From JADGOV01 sp963814355 (GTDB taxonomy: Bacteria; Actinomycetota; Actinomycetes; JADGOV01), in NCBI GenBank assembly GCA_963814355.1, contig CAWFCZ010000001.1:22065-86064 (forward strand): a stretch of 64,000 nt of DNA, in the 5' to 3' direction. Below the pieces are notes generated by a model. It did no database searches, was not told the origin of the DNA, and saw nothing but the letters and a program-made list of their open reading frames with translations. Below are positions 24,679 through 33,203 of this stretch, piece after piece (the stretch's first letter is position 1; each line of letters opens with the position of its first letter). A program made the position numbers and the translations under genes.

Positions 24679-26103
24679 TCACCTGGCCGCATCGGCGACG
24701 GCGCGGGTCTTGCCCTCGACCTCGCCGGGGTCGGCGACCACGTCGGCCTCCACCACCTCCGCAGCCTTGCGCGCGGCGATCAGAACCGGGTCCCAGACCG
24801 GCGCGAACGGCGGGGCGTAGGACAGGTCCAGGCCGGTCATCTGCTCCACGCTCATCGAGTTCCACAACGCCACGGCGAGGGCGTCGATCCGCTTGGCGGC
24901 CCCCTCGTTGCCGACGATCTGGGCGCCGAGGAGTCGGCCGGAACGCTTCTCGGCAATGAGCTTGGTGGTGATCGGCTGGGCGCCGGGGAAGTAGCCGGCC
25001 CGGGTGGTGGACCGAACCGTCGCGGTCAGGAAGCGGTAGCCGGCCTCGCTCGCGTCACGCTCCAGGAGCCCGGTACGGGCAATCTCCAGCGAGCACACCT
25101 TGCTCACCGCGGTCCGGACCACACCGGGGAAAGTGGCGTACCCACCGCCGAGGTTGATGCCCACCACCCGGCCCTGCTTGTTGGCGTGGGTTCCGAGCGG
25201 CACGTGCACTGGGCGCCGGGATACCAGATCGAACGATTCCACGCAGTCCCCGGCGGCCCACACGTTCTCGCGACCGACAACCCGGCCGCGCACATCCACT
25301 CGGATCGCACCGGCCACCCCGAGCGGCAAACCGGCCTCGCGGGCCAGCGCGGTATTCGGCCGGACGCCGATACCGAGAACGACCAGGTCCGCCGGCACGA
25401 CGCCGAGGCGGGTCCGTACGCCGCTCACCTGACCGGCGGCGGTCTCGAAGGCCACCACCTCCTCACCGGAGCGGACCGTGATGCCCATGTCCGTCATAGC
25501 CTCCCGGACCAGGCGGCCCATGTCCGGATCGAGGGTGGCCATCGGCTCCGGAGCCTGCTCGACCAGGGTCACCTCGATACCGCGGCGGACCATCGCCTCG
25601 GCCATCTCCACACCGATATAGCCACCACCAATCACCACCGCCCGACGGGCCCCGGCCTGCACCGCGGCGCGCACCGCCACCCCGTCGCCGAGGGTCTGCA
25701 CGCCGTAGATCCCCTCCGCGTCAGCGCCGGGGACGTTCAGCCGGACCGGTACCGATCCGGTGGCGATCACCAGCGAGTCGAAGCCCACCCGCTCGGTCGA
25801 GCCCTCGGAGGTGCGCAGGACGACCTCGGATCGGTCCAGGTCCAACGCGGTGGCCTCGGTCCGCAGCCGGACGCCGATCGCGAAGTCCCGTTCGAAGACC
25901 TCGGGCGTGCGGGCCACCAGCGCGTCCGGGCCGTCCACCTCACCCCCGATCCAGTACGGGACCCCGCAGGCCGAGTACGACGTATAGCTGCCACGCTCGA
26001 TCGCGATGATCTCGAGGTCGTCGGGCTTCCGCCTTCGCCGCGCTTGGGAGGCGGCCGCCATCCCGGCCGCATCCCCGCCGATCACAACCAACCGCTCCGA
26101 CAT
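24679..26103 (-). CDS. FAD-dependent CoA-disulfide reductase / NADH oxidase-like protein
   Basis: 474 residues of the pyridine nucleotide-disulfide oxidoreductase class that uses a single active cysteine. FAD motif VVIGGDAAGMAAASQARR at the N-terminus, redox Cys46 in SYSACGVPYWIGG, NAD(P) motif VVIGGGYIGVEMAEAM near 165, FAD motif VWAAGDCVE near 290, and a C-terminal dimerisation domain. Relatives reduce CoA disulfide, persulfides or oxygen; the substrate here is not defined. The start is only 22 bases from the divergent dedA start, so both promoters must share that gap. Confidence 0.85.
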   Translation of the reverse strand: MSERLVVIGGDAAGMAAASQARRRRKPDDLEIIAIERGSYTSYSACGVPYWIGGEVDGPDALVARTPEVFERDFAIGVRLRTEATALDLDRSEVVLRTSEGSTERVGFDSLVIATGSVPVRLNVPGADAEGIYGVQTLGDGVAVRAAVQAGARRAVVIGGGYIGVEMAEAMVRRGIEVTLVEQAPEPMATLDPDMGRLVREAMTDMGITVRSGEEVVAFETAAGQVSGVRTRLGVVPADLVVLGIGVRPNTALAREAGLPLGVAGAIRVDVRGRVVGRENVWAAGDCVESFDLVSRRPVHVPLGTHANKQGRVVGINLGGGYATFPGVVRTAVSKVCSLEIARTGLLERDASEAGYRFLTATVRSTTRAGYFPGAQPITTKLIAEKRSGRLLGAQIVGNEGAAKRIDALAVALWNSMSVEQMTGLDLSYAPPFAPVWDPVLIAARKAAEVVEADVVADPGEVEGKTRAVADAAR

Positions 26104-26109
26104 CCGCCC

Positions 26110-26119
26110 ACCCTAGGGT
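26110..26119. promoter_or_regulatory. Palindromic -10 shared by two divergent genes
   Basis: ACCCTAGGGT is a perfect palindrome in the middle of the 22-base gap. Read on either strand it supplies TAGGGT, a TANNNT -10 box, exactly six bases before the start codon (GTG 26126 on plus, ATG 26103 on minus). Both transcripts would be leaderless. No clear -35 is seen on either side. Confidence 0.5.
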
Positions 26120-26125
26120 CAGGGG

Positions 26126-26740
26126 GTGCCGCACCTGGAGTCGCTGACCGCAGCCGCGGTGTTCGCGGCAGTGTGCGGGCTGGTCTTCGCCGAGTGCGGG
26201 CTCCTCGTCGGCTTTCTGCTGCCCGGCGACACGGTGCTCTTCGCCGCCGGCCTGATCGCCGCCCAGCCGGGGAGTGGGGTGTCGATGCCGCTGCTCGCCG
26301 TCGGCGTGACGGCCAGCGCGGTGGCCGGCGAGGCGGTCGGGTACGCGATCGGCCGCCGGGCCGGGCGGCCGCTGATCGAGCGCCGGGCCGGCCGGTTCGT
26401 CAACCGGGCAAACCTGGCCCGGGCCGAGCAGTTCTACGCCCGCTACGGGGCCGTTGCCTTGATCGGCGCCCGCTTCGTCCCCTGGGTCCGGACCCTCGCA
26501 CCCCTGCTGGCCGGCGCGGCCGCGATGCCGCTGACCGCGTTCTGGGCAGCCAACGTCGCCGGCGCGCTGGTCTGGGGAGCCGGGCTCATAGCCCTCGGGT
26601 ACTTCGCGGCCGAAATACCCGTCCTTCGGCATCTCGCGCTGGGGATAGCCGGCGCCTTCATCGCCTGGTCCCTGATCGAAGCGATGCTGCGCTGGCGGGT
26701 GGTTCGCCGAAGGGCCGCTCGGTCACCCTGGAGTCGGTAG
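26126..26740 (+). CDS. DedA-family membrane protein (first of tandem pair)
   Basis: A 204-residue polytopic protein of the DedA/SNARE-associated family, which acts in lipid scrambling and envelope homeostasis. Family motifs are VFAECGLLVGFLLPGDTVLFAAG (acidic residue plus GDT), GYAIGRRAGRPL, FYARYGAVALIGARFVPWVRTLAPLLAG (the F-x-R-x-x-P-x-x-R motif) and NVAGALVWGAG. The GTG start probably initiates a leaderless message. It is followed after 11 bases by a second DedA gene. Confidence 0.88.
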   Translation: MPHLESLTAAAVFAAVCGLVFAECGLLVGFLLPGDTVLFAAGLIAAQPGSGVSMPLLAVGVTASAVAGEAVGYAIGRRAGRPLIERRAGRFVNRANLARAEQFYARYGAVALIGARFVPWVRTLAPLLAGAAAMPLTAFWAANVAGALVWGAGLIALGYFAAEIPVLRHLALGIAGAFIAWSLIEAMLRWRVVRRRAARSPWSR

Positions 26741-26751
26741 CCTGATCCGTT

Positions 26752-27390
26752 GTGCAGACCCTCGCGTTGAACCCGCTGGACGCCACGTCGCTCATCGAGG
26801 CGTTCGGTGCCGTCGGCATCTTCGCCGTCATCTTCGCCGAGACCGGGCTGCTGATCGGCTTCTTCCTACCCGGCGATTCGCTGCTGTTCACCGCGGGCGT
26901 GCTGTGCGCGGCGAGTGCCGACGCGGCGCTGCACCTGAATCTGGCATTCATCCTGCCGGGGGTGGCACTCGCCGCTATCGCCGGCGCCCAGGTCGGCTAT
27001 CTCATCGGCCGGCGCGCCGGGCCGATGCTCTTCGACCGGCCCCGGTCTCGGGTGTTCAACCCGGCGAACGTGGCCAAGGCCGAGGGTTACTTCGCGCGCT
27101 TCGGGCCGGCCCGGGCCGTGGTGCTGGCCCGTTTCGTACCGATCGTGCGGACCTTCCTCAACCCGGTTGCCGGTGTACTGCGGATGCCGGCAGCGACCTT
27201 CACGATCTGGAATGTGATCGGCGGGTTGCTCTGGTCGGTCGGGGTCACGCTCCTCGGCTACTGGCTGGGCAGCAAGATCAGCAGCATCGACACGTACCTG
27301 CTGCCGATCATCGCGGTCATCCTGGTGGTTTCGGTACTGCCTATCGTGGCGGAGGTCCTCCGCGCCCGCCGGAGCAGCCGGATCGGCTAG
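26752..27390 (+). CDS. DedA-family membrane protein (second of tandem pair)
   Basis: 212 residues, same family and topology as the preceding gene but clearly diverged: IFAETGLLIGFFLPGDSLLFTAG, GYLIGRRAGPMLF, YFARFGPARAVVLARFVPIVRTFLNPVAG and NVIGGLLWSVG. It has an extra C-terminal membrane helix (LLPIIAVILVVSVLPIV). The two genes look like an old tandem duplication and should form one operon. Its stop codon overlaps the stop of the convergent dehydrogenase by four bases. Confidence 0.88.
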   Translation: MQTLALNPLDATSLIEAFGAVGIFAVIFAETGLLIGFFLPGDSLLFTAGVLCAASADAALHLNLAFILPGVALAAIAGAQVGYLIGRRAGPMLFDRPRSRVFNPANVAKAEGYFARFGPARAVVLARFVPIVRTFLNPVAGVLRMPAATFTIWNVIGGLLWSVGVTLLGYWLGSKISSIDTYLLPIIAVILVVSVLPIVAEVLRARRSSRIG

Positions 27391-28145
27391 CCCGGCTGCA
27401 GCCGCCGGGTGAGCGCCCGTAACAGCGGTCGTGGGAGTTGCCGGGTGCCGGCGACGATCGCCTTCCACTGCGGGCCGGGGATGACCAAAGGGCTGCCCCG
27501 CTCGACCGCGTCCAGGGCAGCGCGGGCCACCCGATCGGACTCCAGCAGCAGGAACCCCGGCACGCCACTCCCCTCCCCGGACATGGCGGTTCGGGTGAAG
27601 CCCGGAGAGACAACCGTGACGTGGACGCCGGTGCCGGCTGTCTCGCCGGCGATGGACTCGGTGAAGGCGGTCACGAAAGCCTTGCTGGCGCAATAGGTGG
27701 CGCTCCCGGGCAGCGCCTGGAAGCCGGCCACCGAGGAGACGTTGACGATCCCGCCGTGCCGCCGGGCAATCATGCCGGGCAGGGCCGCGGCAGTGAGCCG
27801 CAGCACGGCCAGCACGTTGACCTTCACCACCCGCTCCTCGCCGTCCACCGGCCGTTCGAAGAACCGCCCGGAGGTCCCGATCCCGGCGTTGTTGACCAGC
27901 AAGTCGACCCCGGCCGAGGCCCGGTCCTCCACCCGGGCCAGCCCGGCCGGGTCGGCCAGGTCGGCGGTCAGGACCTGGACCGCAATGCCGTACTCCACGT
28001 GCAGTTCCCGGGCCAACTGCTCCAGCCGCCCGGTACGCCGGGCGACCACCACGAGATCGCTGCCGCGACGGGCCAACTCACGAGCGAACGCGGCCCCCGT
28101 GCCGCTGGAGGCGCCGGTGACCAGGGCCGTCCGGTACTTCACCAT
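27387..28145 (-). CDS. Short-chain dehydrogenase/reductase
   Basis: 252 residues of the classical SDR family. The cofactor motif is TGASSGTGAAFA (TGxxxGxG) with a following Arg-rich stretch VVVARRTGRLE that suggests NADP(H). NNAGIGTSG follows, and the catalytic set is Ser in NVSSVAG plus Tyr-x3-Lys in YCASKAF. The C-terminal part (residues 180-252) lacks membrane segments. The substrate is unknown. Upstream on the same strand lies the decayed copper-oxidase locus. Confidence 0.85.
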   Translation of the reverse strand: MVKYRTALVTGASSGTGAAFARELARRGSDLVVVARRTGRLEQLARELHVEYGIAVQVLTADLADPAGLARVEDRASAGVDLLVNNAGIGTSGRFFERPVDGEERVVKVNVLAVLRLTAAALPGMIARRHGGIVNVSSVAGFQALPGSATYCASKAFVTAFTESIAGETAGTGVHVTVVSPGFTRTAMSGEGSGVPGFLLLESDRVARAALDAVERGSPLVIPGPQWKAIVAGTRQLPRPLLRALTRRLQPG

Positions 28146-28191
28146 GAGCCTCAGTCTGCCCGCCGTGGGTCCGCGCTCGGCGGACGGATCG

Positions 28192-28560
28192 TCACCCCAC
28201 CTCGTAACGGGTCAGCATGCCGGCCTTGATGTGATCGTTGACGTGGCAGTGGAACAGCCTGATACCGGCGTTGTCCGGGACCATGTCCGCGACGATCATG
28301 CTGGCCGGCAGCAGGTTGACGACGTCCATCCGCATGCTGTTGACCAGTTGCCGAACAGGTACCCGTTGATCGAGTGCTTGAGGTTGGACTCCACGAAGTC
28401 ATCGCCGTCGGGCGGGTTGGCATTGCGCGGCGGTTCGGCGTACCTGTCGAGATTGGTGTGCAGGAACGGGCTCAGGGTCTCGTTGAAAATGCTGAAGAGG
28501 GCGAAGACCTCCCGATCGACATCCTTCGGCGACCCGTCCGGACGGGCCATTCCAGGCCTC
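28192..28560 (-). pseudogene. Multicopper oxidase remnant (N-terminus and middle deleted)
   Basis: Two pieces of one multicopper oxidase in different frames. The first reads DGSPKDVDREVFALFSIFNE...VESNLKHSINGYLFGN, a central cupredoxin segment. After it the sense jumps frame to MDVVNLLPASMIVADMVPDN and LFHCHVNDHIKAGMLTRYEV, the C-terminal copper-binding end with the HCH ligands, and stops at 28192. The stretch that normally joins them, with the HTPHWHG ligands, is missing, as are the first couple of hundred residues. It cannot encode a working oxidase. Confidence 0.75.
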
Positions 28561-28867
28561 CTGAACTGATCTGCGGCAGCCCGACTGACCGGCTCAGCAC
28601 GTAGGCGACGATCGCCGCAGCGCCGGTCAGGGCGGCGAGTGAATATGTGCGTTCCGACTCACGCCGAATCAGTATTGCGGCGAGGATCAGGCCGGCGACT
28701 TCCAGGCAGACGACGAGCACGCCGATATAGCGAGCCTCGTGAAAATGGTCCTCGGTGATCGGTACGTGACTAACGGTCAGCAGAAGTGATTGCGGGAGCC
28801 ATGGCCGAACCGTAGCGTAGCGGTCACGGGCGACAACATCGGCCGAATGCGCGACGATGGTCGGCAC
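28561..28867 (-). pseudogene. Truncated membrane protein once upstream of the copper oxidase
   Basis: An open frame from 28867 gives a soluble start, then HVPITEDHFHEARYIG and two membrane helices (VLVVCLEVAGLILAAIL, LAALTGAAAIVAYVLSRSVGLPQ). This resembles small polytopic proteins encoded beside actinobacterial multicopper oxidases. After SVGLPQISSGGLEW the frame runs into the oxidase remnant, so the C-terminus was lost in the same deletion. Confidence 0.5.
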
Positions 28868-28980
28868 TTACTATTAGCCCAGCGAATGTATACGCCGGCG
28901 CTCGATTCCGCTCACCCGACTCACGCGTGCCGTCACGTACCGTCAGCCAATCAGAAACGTGCCATGCTCCATCGGCGTAC

Positions 28981-30060
28981 TCACCTGGTTTCAACTCTGT
29001 GACCGGCCACCATCCGGCGCAGCACCGCCTCCCGCATTGCGGGCGTAGAGGCCTGGACGAGATGGAATAGGGCCTCCCGAGCCAGCCGCTGCGCCGGGTT
29101 CGAGGTCAGCATCGAGGTGCCGGCTCCAGCAACGATCAGGGCCGCCGCCGCCCGATTCAACAGCTCCAGCGCGACGGCTCGGATGGCGAGTCGCTCGGGC
29201 AGGTAGGCCTCCGGCGGCTGGGAGTCCAATAACTCATAGCCTCGGCCACGCAGTTGCCGAGCCTGCTCGGTGAGGGTCGCCGCCAAGTCCTCCCCGGCCG
29301 CCGACCCGCGCGCCGAAGCAGCGTCGGCCAACCGGCGCAGGATGGTGGCCAGCAGCCCGAAGACCGCCGGAGTGACATTCGCCGTGACCAGCCGGTCATT
29401 GGCCAGCCACTCGGCGTGCGACTGGTGCAGCGCAACCTGTTCCGGGGCCGCGATCAGCCCGTGCAGATCCAGGGACACGTTGTGGGCGCCGGCCATCGCG
29501 GCCAGTCGCAGCTCCGGCCCGGCCGCGATACCAGGCGCAGCCGCTGCCGGCACCAGGGCGGCGATCACCTCGCCCTCGGGTGTGACTCCGCCGAGCATCA
29601 GTACCTCGGCCAGCCCCCAGGAGGTCACCCAGTCCACCCGGCCGTCGAAGCGCCAGCCGGCGGGGACGGGTGTGACCGTGACCGGCGGGTGGCCAGGGCG
29701 ACGGAGGTGGCTGACCGCGATGCCGGCAAGGACCTGCGAGGACGCCAGCGGCCGCAGCCAGGGCGCCCGCAGGCTTTCGTTGTCCGAAGCCAGTACGGTC
29801 CGCAGCGGGGTGCCGTGTTGGGTGGCCACAAACCAGGTCGCGCCGCACGCGCCGGCCAGGATCTCGGTTACCTCCCGGCCGATGGCGGCCGGTGCACCCC
29901 CGCCGCCGTGCTCGGACGGGGCGGTGACCCCGAGCAGGCCGGCCGCCTTCAGCGCCCGCACGTGGCTGGCCGGCACGCCGTCGGCGTCCACGTCCTCGGC
30001 CGCGGGGACGAGCACCTCGGCGGCGACCCGCCGGGCGGTGGCCAGGTGGCTGGTGGTCAT
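28981..30060 (-). CDS. Acyl-CoA dehydrogenase family protein
   Basis: 359 residues with the three-part acyl-CoA dehydrogenase fold: an N-terminal helical domain (ATARRVAAEVLVPAAEDVDADG, LLGVTAPSEHGGGGA), a central beta domain (AGIAVSHLRRPG, GWRFDGRVDWVTSWGLAEVLML) and a C-terminal four-helix bundle. The usual catalytic Glu region and a long C-terminus are not obvious, so a flavin-dependent monooxygenase-like or divergent member is possible. The ATG at 30060 follows GGCGGG; an in-frame start 14 codons upstream is less likely. It stands alone and is divergent from a secreted-protein gene. Confidence 0.7.
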   Translation of the reverse strand: MTTSHLATARRVAAEVLVPAAEDVDADGVPASHVRALKAAGLLGVTAPSEHGGGGAPAAIGREVTEILAGACGATWFVATQHGTPLRTVLASDNESLRAPWLRPLASSQVLAGIAVSHLRRPGHPPVTVTPVPAGWRFDGRVDWVTSWGLAEVLMLGGVTPEGEVIAALVPAAAAPGIAAGPELRLAAMAGAHNVSLDLHGLIAAPEQVALHQSHAEWLANDRLVTANVTPAVFGLLATILRRLADAASARGSAAGEDLAATLTEQARQLRGRGYELLDSQPPEAYLPERLAIRAVALELLNRAAAALIVAGAGTSMLTSNPAQRLAREALFHLVQASTPAMREAVLRRMVAGHRVETR

Positions 30061-30300
30061 GCCCGCCAGGGAAGCACATGTCGCCGGCCGTACTCCGAGC
30101 ACCGTCTATGCACCGACGCTGCATCGCAACCGCGAATGACCAAGACCCGAGAATCGGACTTCCGAGACTTGGGAGCAACAGGAAGCCGCACATTGCCGGG
30201 CGCCATCCGGCATGAAGAAAAGGGTTTGTGATCGCACTGCCCACTGCGATAAGACTTTGACGCGCCCACCGGGGGCGCTCGGTAGAAAGGGGAAAGCAGG

Positions 30301-30966
30301 ATGCGTAGCAGGAGAACGGCCGCGGCCAGCGCGGTTCTGGCGGTCGCTGGTGTCGCGGCCGCCCCGGCCGCCCAAGCCAGCACCACCGCATTCCACACCT
30401 ACACCATCACCCGCAGCTCGGCGACCTACCAGACCGCCGGGAACAACCTGCTCCCGGGTGGCGGAGACGACGCCATCGTCGACACCGCGTTGCCCTTCCC
30501 GGTACGCCTGTACGGCAAGCGCTTCTACGTCGCGCACATCAGCACGAACGGCAACGTGCAGTTCGGCAACGCGCCATCCGCCGCCTACTCCAACGAGTCC
30601 CTGCCGACCCCCACCCTGTCCGGGCCGTCAGTCGCCCCCTACTGGGACGACCTCGTGATCCGGCCCCACTCGAGCAGCATTCCGGATGGCATCTACACCA
30701 AGACCAAGGGCAGGTTCGGACACCGCAACTTCATCATCTCCTGGCGGGGAGTCGACTTCGCCACCGGTGGCACCGCGGTGCGCATTGAGGTGATCTTCAC
30801 CGAGAACTCGTCGAACATCGTCACCATCTACGGTGACGGAAATGGTGCGTCTGCAACTGTCGGGGTACAGAAGTCCGGCTCCGGCCCGGCTACGCAATAC
30901 GCCTACAACTCCGGCCGCAACAACACCATTCTGCCGGGCGAGAAGCTCACCTACGTCTACCACTGA
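30301..30966 (+). CDS. Secreted nidogen-like beta-sandwich protein
   Basis: A 221-residue exported protein. The signal peptide is clear: basic MRSRRTA, a hydrophobic core of AVLAVAGVAAAPA, and cleavage after AQA near residue 26. The mature part matches the repeated extracellular module with FYVAHISTNGNVQFG, SVAPYWDDLVI, RNFIISWRGVDF, RIEVIFTENSSNIVTIYG and ATVGVQKSG...TQYAYNSG. This module is found in cell-surface proteins of many bacteria; the ligand is unknown. A purine-rich AAAGGGGAAAG lies just before the ATG. No neighbour suggests a role. Confidence 0.75.
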   Translation: MRSRRTAAASAVLAVAGVAAAPAAQASTTAFHTYTITRSSATYQTAGNNLLPGGGDDAIVDTALPFPVRLYGKRFYVAHISTNGNVQFGNAPSAAYSNESLPTPTLSGPSVAPYWDDLVIRPHSSSIPDGIYTKTKGRFGHRNFIISWRGVDFATGGTAVRIEVIFTENSSNIVTIYGDGNGASATVGVQKSGSGPATQYAYNSGRNNTILPGEKLTYVYH

Positions 30967-31136
30967 AGCCGGTACGCCTCCCGCGTAGGGCTCGCATCCA
31001 CCTCGCCGGTACGTTCCACGCACCTTGGAGCGGCACCTTGGAGCGCACCGGCGAGGTGGCTGGCGAGGTCAGGGCACTGGCCTGGCCGGGGCAGCATGGA
31101 AGCTCCTGGACTGCCCAGAGCGAGGGAGCGCCGCTG

Positions 31137-33203
31137 ATGGCCGAGCCGGCAAGCCGCGGCGGCAGCGCCGCCCGCGGCGACCATGCGCCGAAGCGGGCCG
31201 AACCCGCCCAGGGCGCCACCCACACTCCGTGGCGGGTGGAAGGCCCGCGGTCTGATCGAAGCGAGGGCCCGACCCCGCGCTGGCGCCCCGGTCGGAGCTT
31301 CTGGTGGATTCTCATCGCCCTGCTGATCCTCAACTGGGTGGTGTCCGCGTTTGCCCTGCGCTCGCCGCAGCGTACCGAGGTGCCGTATACCCTGTTTCGC
31401 GCTCAGGTGCAGGCTGGCAATGTCAGCACGGTCAACGCGATCGACGACGCCCTCACCGGCAAGTTCCGCAAGCCGGTGCGCTACCCCACCGGCGAGGCGG
31501 GCAAGGACGTCACCGAGTTCGCCACGCATCGCCCGAGCTTCGCCGACGACGGCCTGTTCCAGCTGCTCACCAGCAAGAACGTCGAGGTTACGGCGGAGGC
31601 GCCGGCCGGACCGTCGATACTCACCCAACTGCTGGTCGGCTTCGGGCCCACCCTGCTGCTGGTCGGGCTGTTCATCGTGCTGGCCAGGCGGGCGACGGGC
31701 GGAGCCGGCGGGTTGGGCGGTCTCGGTCGGTCCAAGGCGCGACAGTACGAGCCCGAGGCCGGTCCGCGGACCACCTTTGCCGACGTCGCCGGGATCGACG
31801 AGGTTGAGGACGAGGTCTCGGAGATCGTCGACTTCCTGCGCAATCCCGACCGGTTCACCACCCTCGGCGCGGCGATGCCGAAGGGCGTGCTGCTCTCCGG
31901 GCCGCCGGGGACGGGCAAGACGTTGCTGGCCCGAGCCGTCGCCGGGGAGGCCGGCGTCCCGTTCTACATCGCATCCGCGTCGGAGTTCATCGAGATGATC
32001 GTCGGGGTCGGCGCGAGCCGGGTCCGGGACCTGTTCGACCAGGCCAGGAAGAACGCGCCGGCCATCATTTTCATCGACGAGCTGGACGCCATCGGCCGGT
32101 CTCGCGGCGGCGCGATGAGCGTCGGTGGCCATGACGAGCGCGAGCAGACCCTCAACCAGATCCTCACCGAGATGGACGGGTTCAGCGGGCGGGAAGGGGT
32201 GATCGTGCTGGCCGCGACCAACCGCCCGGAGATCCTGGACTCGGCGCTGCTGCGTCCGGGACGCTTCGACCGCCGGCTCACCATCAACGCTCCGGACTCC
32301 CAAGGCCGACGGCAGATCCTCGACGTCCACGTCCGCAAGGTGCCACTGGCCGCCGACGTCGACCTGGACAGCCTGGCCGCCGCCACCCCGGGGATGGTCG
32401 GCGCGGAACTGGCGAACCTGGTCAACGAAGCCGCTCTGGTGGCCGGCCGCCGTGGCCACACCGCCGTGGCGATGACCGACTTCACCGACGCGCTGGAGCG
32501 GCTGGTGCTCGGCACCGCGCGGCGGATCGTGCAATCCGAGGAGGACCTGCGGCGCACCGCGTACCACGAATCGGGACACGCGCTGATCGGCATGCTCACC
32601 CCGGGCGCGGACCCGGTACGCAAGATTTCGATCGTGCCGCGCGGTCACGCGCTGGGGGTCACCTTCCAGGCCCCGGACATCGAGCGGTACGGGTACTCCA
32701 GCTCCTACCTGGAGGGCCGGATCGCCGGGATGCTCGGTGGCCGGGCCGCCGAGGAGCTGGTCTACGGCGACATCACCACCGGTGCGGAGAACGACATGGA
32801 GCAGGCCACCGCCATCGCCCGGCAGATGGTCGGGCGCTGGGGGATGTCCCCGGCCATCGGGCCGGTGTCGGTGCTGCCCAGCCCGGCGCAGGAGCAGCAA
32901 TTCGCGTTCGGCGGCGGGGACAGCGGCCCGGCGCCGGCCACCCGGGAACTCATCGACGCCGAGGTCCGGCGGATCCTCGACGACTGCTACTCCGAGGCGC
33001 TCGCGCTCCTCACCCGGGAACGCGACCGGCTGGACCGGCTGGCCCAAGCGCTGGTGCAGGTCGAGACCATGGACAGCCCGGCCGCGTACGCCGCCGCCGG
33101 ACTGGGTTGGCCCGGCGGGGCGGCACGCTCCCCGAGCCGGCGCGCCAGCGGATCGATCAGCCGGGGAAGCAGCGGGCCGACCACCGCCAGCAGCACGACG
33201 TAG
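31137..33203 (+). CDS. ftsH: ATP-dependent zinc metalloprotease FtsH
   Basis: A membrane-anchored AAA+ protease that removes damaged membrane proteins. 688 residues: a cytoplasmic N-terminal tail, first membrane helix at 54-74, an outer domain, second helix at about 165-183, AAA module with Walker A GPPGTGKT (255-262), Walker B IIFIDELDAIG and SRH region TNRPEILDSALLRPGRFDRR. The zinc site HESGH (477-481) is followed by a metal-ligand region around ITTGAENDMEQAT. The ATG at 31137 has GAGGGAG upstream; an in-frame TTG 33 codons earlier is less likely. The last 25 residues (Ser/Arg-rich) are antisense to the convergent antiporter gene and are probably not conserved. Confidence 0.92.
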   Translation: MAEPASRGGSAARGDHAPKRAEPAQGATHTPWRVEGPRSDRSEGPTPRWRPGRSFWWILIALLILNWVVSAFALRSPQRTEVPYTLFRAQVQAGNVSTVNAIDDALTGKFRKPVRYPTGEAGKDVTEFATHRPSFADDGLFQLLTSKNVEVTAEAPAGPSILTQLLVGFGPTLLLVGLFIVLARRATGGAGGLGGLGRSKARQYEPEAGPRTTFADVAGIDEVEDEVSEIVDFLRNPDRFTTLGAAMPKGVLLSGPPGTGKTLLARAVAGEAGVPFYIASASEFIEMIVGVGASRVRDLFDQARKNAPAIIFIDELDAIGRSRGGAMSVGGHDEREQTLNQILTEMDGFSGREGVIVLAATNRPEILDSALLRPGRFDRRLTINAPDSQGRRQILDVHVRKVPLAADVDLDSLAAATPGMVGAELANLVNEAALVAGRRGHTAVAMTDFTDALERLVLGTARRIVQSEEDLRRTAYHESGHALIGMLTPGADPVRKISIVPRGHALGVTFQAPDIERYGYSSSYLEGRIAGMLGGRAAEELVYGDITTGAENDMEQATAIARQMVGRWGMSPAIGPVSVLPSPAQEQQFAFGGGDSGPAPATRELIDAEVRRILDDCYSEALALLTRERDRLDRLAQALVQVETMDSPAAYAAAGLGWPGGAARSPSRRASGSISRGSSGPTTASSTT

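Noticed and set aside
30061..30300. A riboswitch before the secreted-protein gene, as some cell-wall genes carry c-di-AMP riboswitches
   Set aside because: I could not find the conserved motifs; the 240 bases hold only a good ribosome site.
30957..33047. A minus-strand open frame of about 700 codons opposite ftsH
   Set aside because: It mirrors the codon bias of ftsH, has no domain, and would have to share nearly all its length with an intact protease gene.
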